Of a stretch of 13,116 nucleotides of DNA, positions 12,268 through 13,116 are shown piece by piece (the stretch's first letter is position 1; every line of letters starts with the position of its first letter). The translations under genes were made by a program, and so were the position numbers. This DNA comes from Butyrivibrio sp. (lineage in GTDB: Bacteria > Bacillota_A > Clostridia > Lachnospirales > Lachnospiraceae). Where the stretch lies: NCBI RefSeq assembly GCF_024699075.1, contig NZ_JAILQF010000372.1, positions 1-13,116 of the forward strand. Reading direction: 5' to 3'. The notes below the pieces were generated by a model. That model was not told the origin of the DNA and did no database searches. It worked only from the letters and a program-made list of their open reading frames with translations.

Positions 12268-13116
12268 ATGTTAGTAAATGCAGCTGACATGCTTAAAAAA
12301 GCTAAGGCCGGACATTACGCAGTAGGTCACTTCAACATCAACAACCTTGAGTGGACTAAGGCTATTCTGCTTACAGCAAAAGAACTCAGAAGCCCTGTAA
12401 TTCTTGGTGTATCTGAAGGTGCTGGTAAGTACATGGGTGGTTATCATGTTGTTGTTAACATGGTTAACGGACTCTTAAAGGATCTCGATATCGACGTTCC
12501 TGTAGCTCTTCACCTTGATCATGGTACATACGAAGGATGCTACAAGTGCATCGAAGCAGGTTTCTCATCAATCATGTTCGATGGTTCACACTATCCGATC
12601 GCTGAGAACATTGAGAAGACCAAGGAACTCGTTAAGGCAGCTCACGACAGAGGCCTTTCAATCGAGGCTGAAGTTGGTGCTATCGGCGGAGAAGAAGATG
12701 GCGTAATCGGTAAGGGTGAGTGCGCTGATCCTAAGGAATGCAAACAGATCGCTGATCTTGGTGTTGACTTCCTTGCAGCTGGTATCGGTAACATCCACGG
12801 CAAATATCCTGAAAACTGGGAAGGCCTTTCATTCGATACACTTGATTCTATCCAGCAGCTCACAGGCGAGCTTCCACTCGTACTTCACGGTGGTACAGGA
12901 ATCCCTGCAGATATGGTTAAGAAAGCTATCACTCTTGGTGTTTCAAAGGTTAACGTTAACACAGAGTGCCAGCTTGCTTTCGCTGAAGCTACAAGAAAGT
13001 ATGTAGAGGCTGGTAAGGATCTTGAAGGTAAGGGATTCGATCCTAGAAAACTTCTTGCTCCTGGCTTCGAAGCTATCAAGGCTACAGTTAAAGAGAAGAT
13101 GGAAATGTTCGGTTCT
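12268..13116 (+). CDS. fba: Class II fructose-1,6-bisphosphate aldolase, 3' end cut by window
   Basis: It cleaves fructose-1,6-bisphosphate to dihydroxyacetone phosphate and glyceraldehyde-3-phosphate in glycolysis and runs in reverse in gluconeogenesis, in the cytoplasm. The frame is open from ATG 12268 to the right edge (283 codons, no stop), about a few residues short of the family's usual length. Class II metal-dependent motifs are clear: catalytic D84 and zinc ligand H85 in HLDHGTYEG, E135 in IEAEVG, H177 in GIGNIHGKYP, and H207 in LHGGTG. VNVNTECQLAF near residue 240 is the substrate-phosphate region. A near-perfect AGAAGGAGG lies 8 bp upstream. Codons are strongly biased to GGT, GTT, CTT, AAC and AAG compared with neighbours, as expected for a very highly expressed gene. 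The gene has its own promoter, with candidate operators around it. Confidence 0.97.
   Translation, partial: MLVNAADMLKKAKAGHYAVGHFNINNLEWTKAILLTAKELRSPVILGVSEGAGKYMGGYHVVVNMVNGLLKDLDIDVPVALHLDHGTYEGCYKCIEAGFSSIMFDGSHYPIAENIEKTKELVKAAHDRGLSIEAEVGAIGGEEDGVIGKGECADPKECKQIADLGVDFLAAGIGNIHGKYPENWEGLSFDTLDSIQQLTGELPLVLHGGTGIPADMVKKAITLGVSKVNVNTECQLAFAEATRKYVEAGKDLEGKGFDPRKLLAPGFEAIKATVKEKMEMFGS

Overview
The window looks like chromosomal DNA of a low-GC Gram-positive anaerobe. The best guess is a rumen or gut Lachnospiraceae of the Butyrivibrio/Pseudobutyrivibrio type. The reasons are AT-rich intergenic DNA, strong AGGAGG-type ribosome binding sites, a murG starting at TTG, a class II fructose-bisphosphate aldolase, a cytoplasmic GH43-like glycosidase, a TSCPD/TIGR03905-type protein, and a secreted protein with the FDPTYY...EGRKPS repeat seen in this group. 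This placement is inference from gene content; no rRNA or tRNA is present.

Layout, left to right. (1) 1-4889, plus strand: a 5'-truncated adenine-N6 DNA methyltransferase, a CPBP (CAAX/Abi-type) membrane protease and a SUV3-like RNA helicase with a C-terminal zinc ribbon. They are closely spaced (36 and 26 bp gaps), and the last two have the same Shine-Dalgarno leader, so they are probably one operon. (2) 5000-5639: a small flavodoxin-like gene with its own promoter candidates and a hairpin just before its ribosome binding site. (3) 5640-6278: a 639-bp stretch with no gene. Its first 260 bp fold into several nested helices and may be a structured RNA or 3' UTR element; the rest is AT-rich with inverted repeats and promoter candidates. 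(4) 6279-8433: a two-component system with the kinase gene first and the OmpR/PhoB-type regulator overlapping it by 23 bp. Its 3' end runs into a short direct-repeat cluster and a strong hairpin terminator shared with the converging operon. (5) 11030-8621, minus strand: a TSCPD-domain protein, murG (TTG start) and a GH43-like glycosidase, probably one transcript ending at the shared terminator. (6) 11932-11237, minus strand: a secreted CAP/SCP-like protein with a poly-threonine linker, its own promoter and a textbook terminator. (7) 12268 to the right edge, plus strand: class II fructose-bisphosphate aldolase, missing only its last few codons, behind a good extended -10 promoter flanked by two inverted repeats.

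Most genes are ordinary household or accessory functions. The parts that deserve a second look are the structured segment at 5657-5895, the methyltransferase/CPBP/SUV3-helicase cluster, the repeat cluster at 8426-8520 that includes the regulator's stop codon, and the two dyads around the aldolase promoter.
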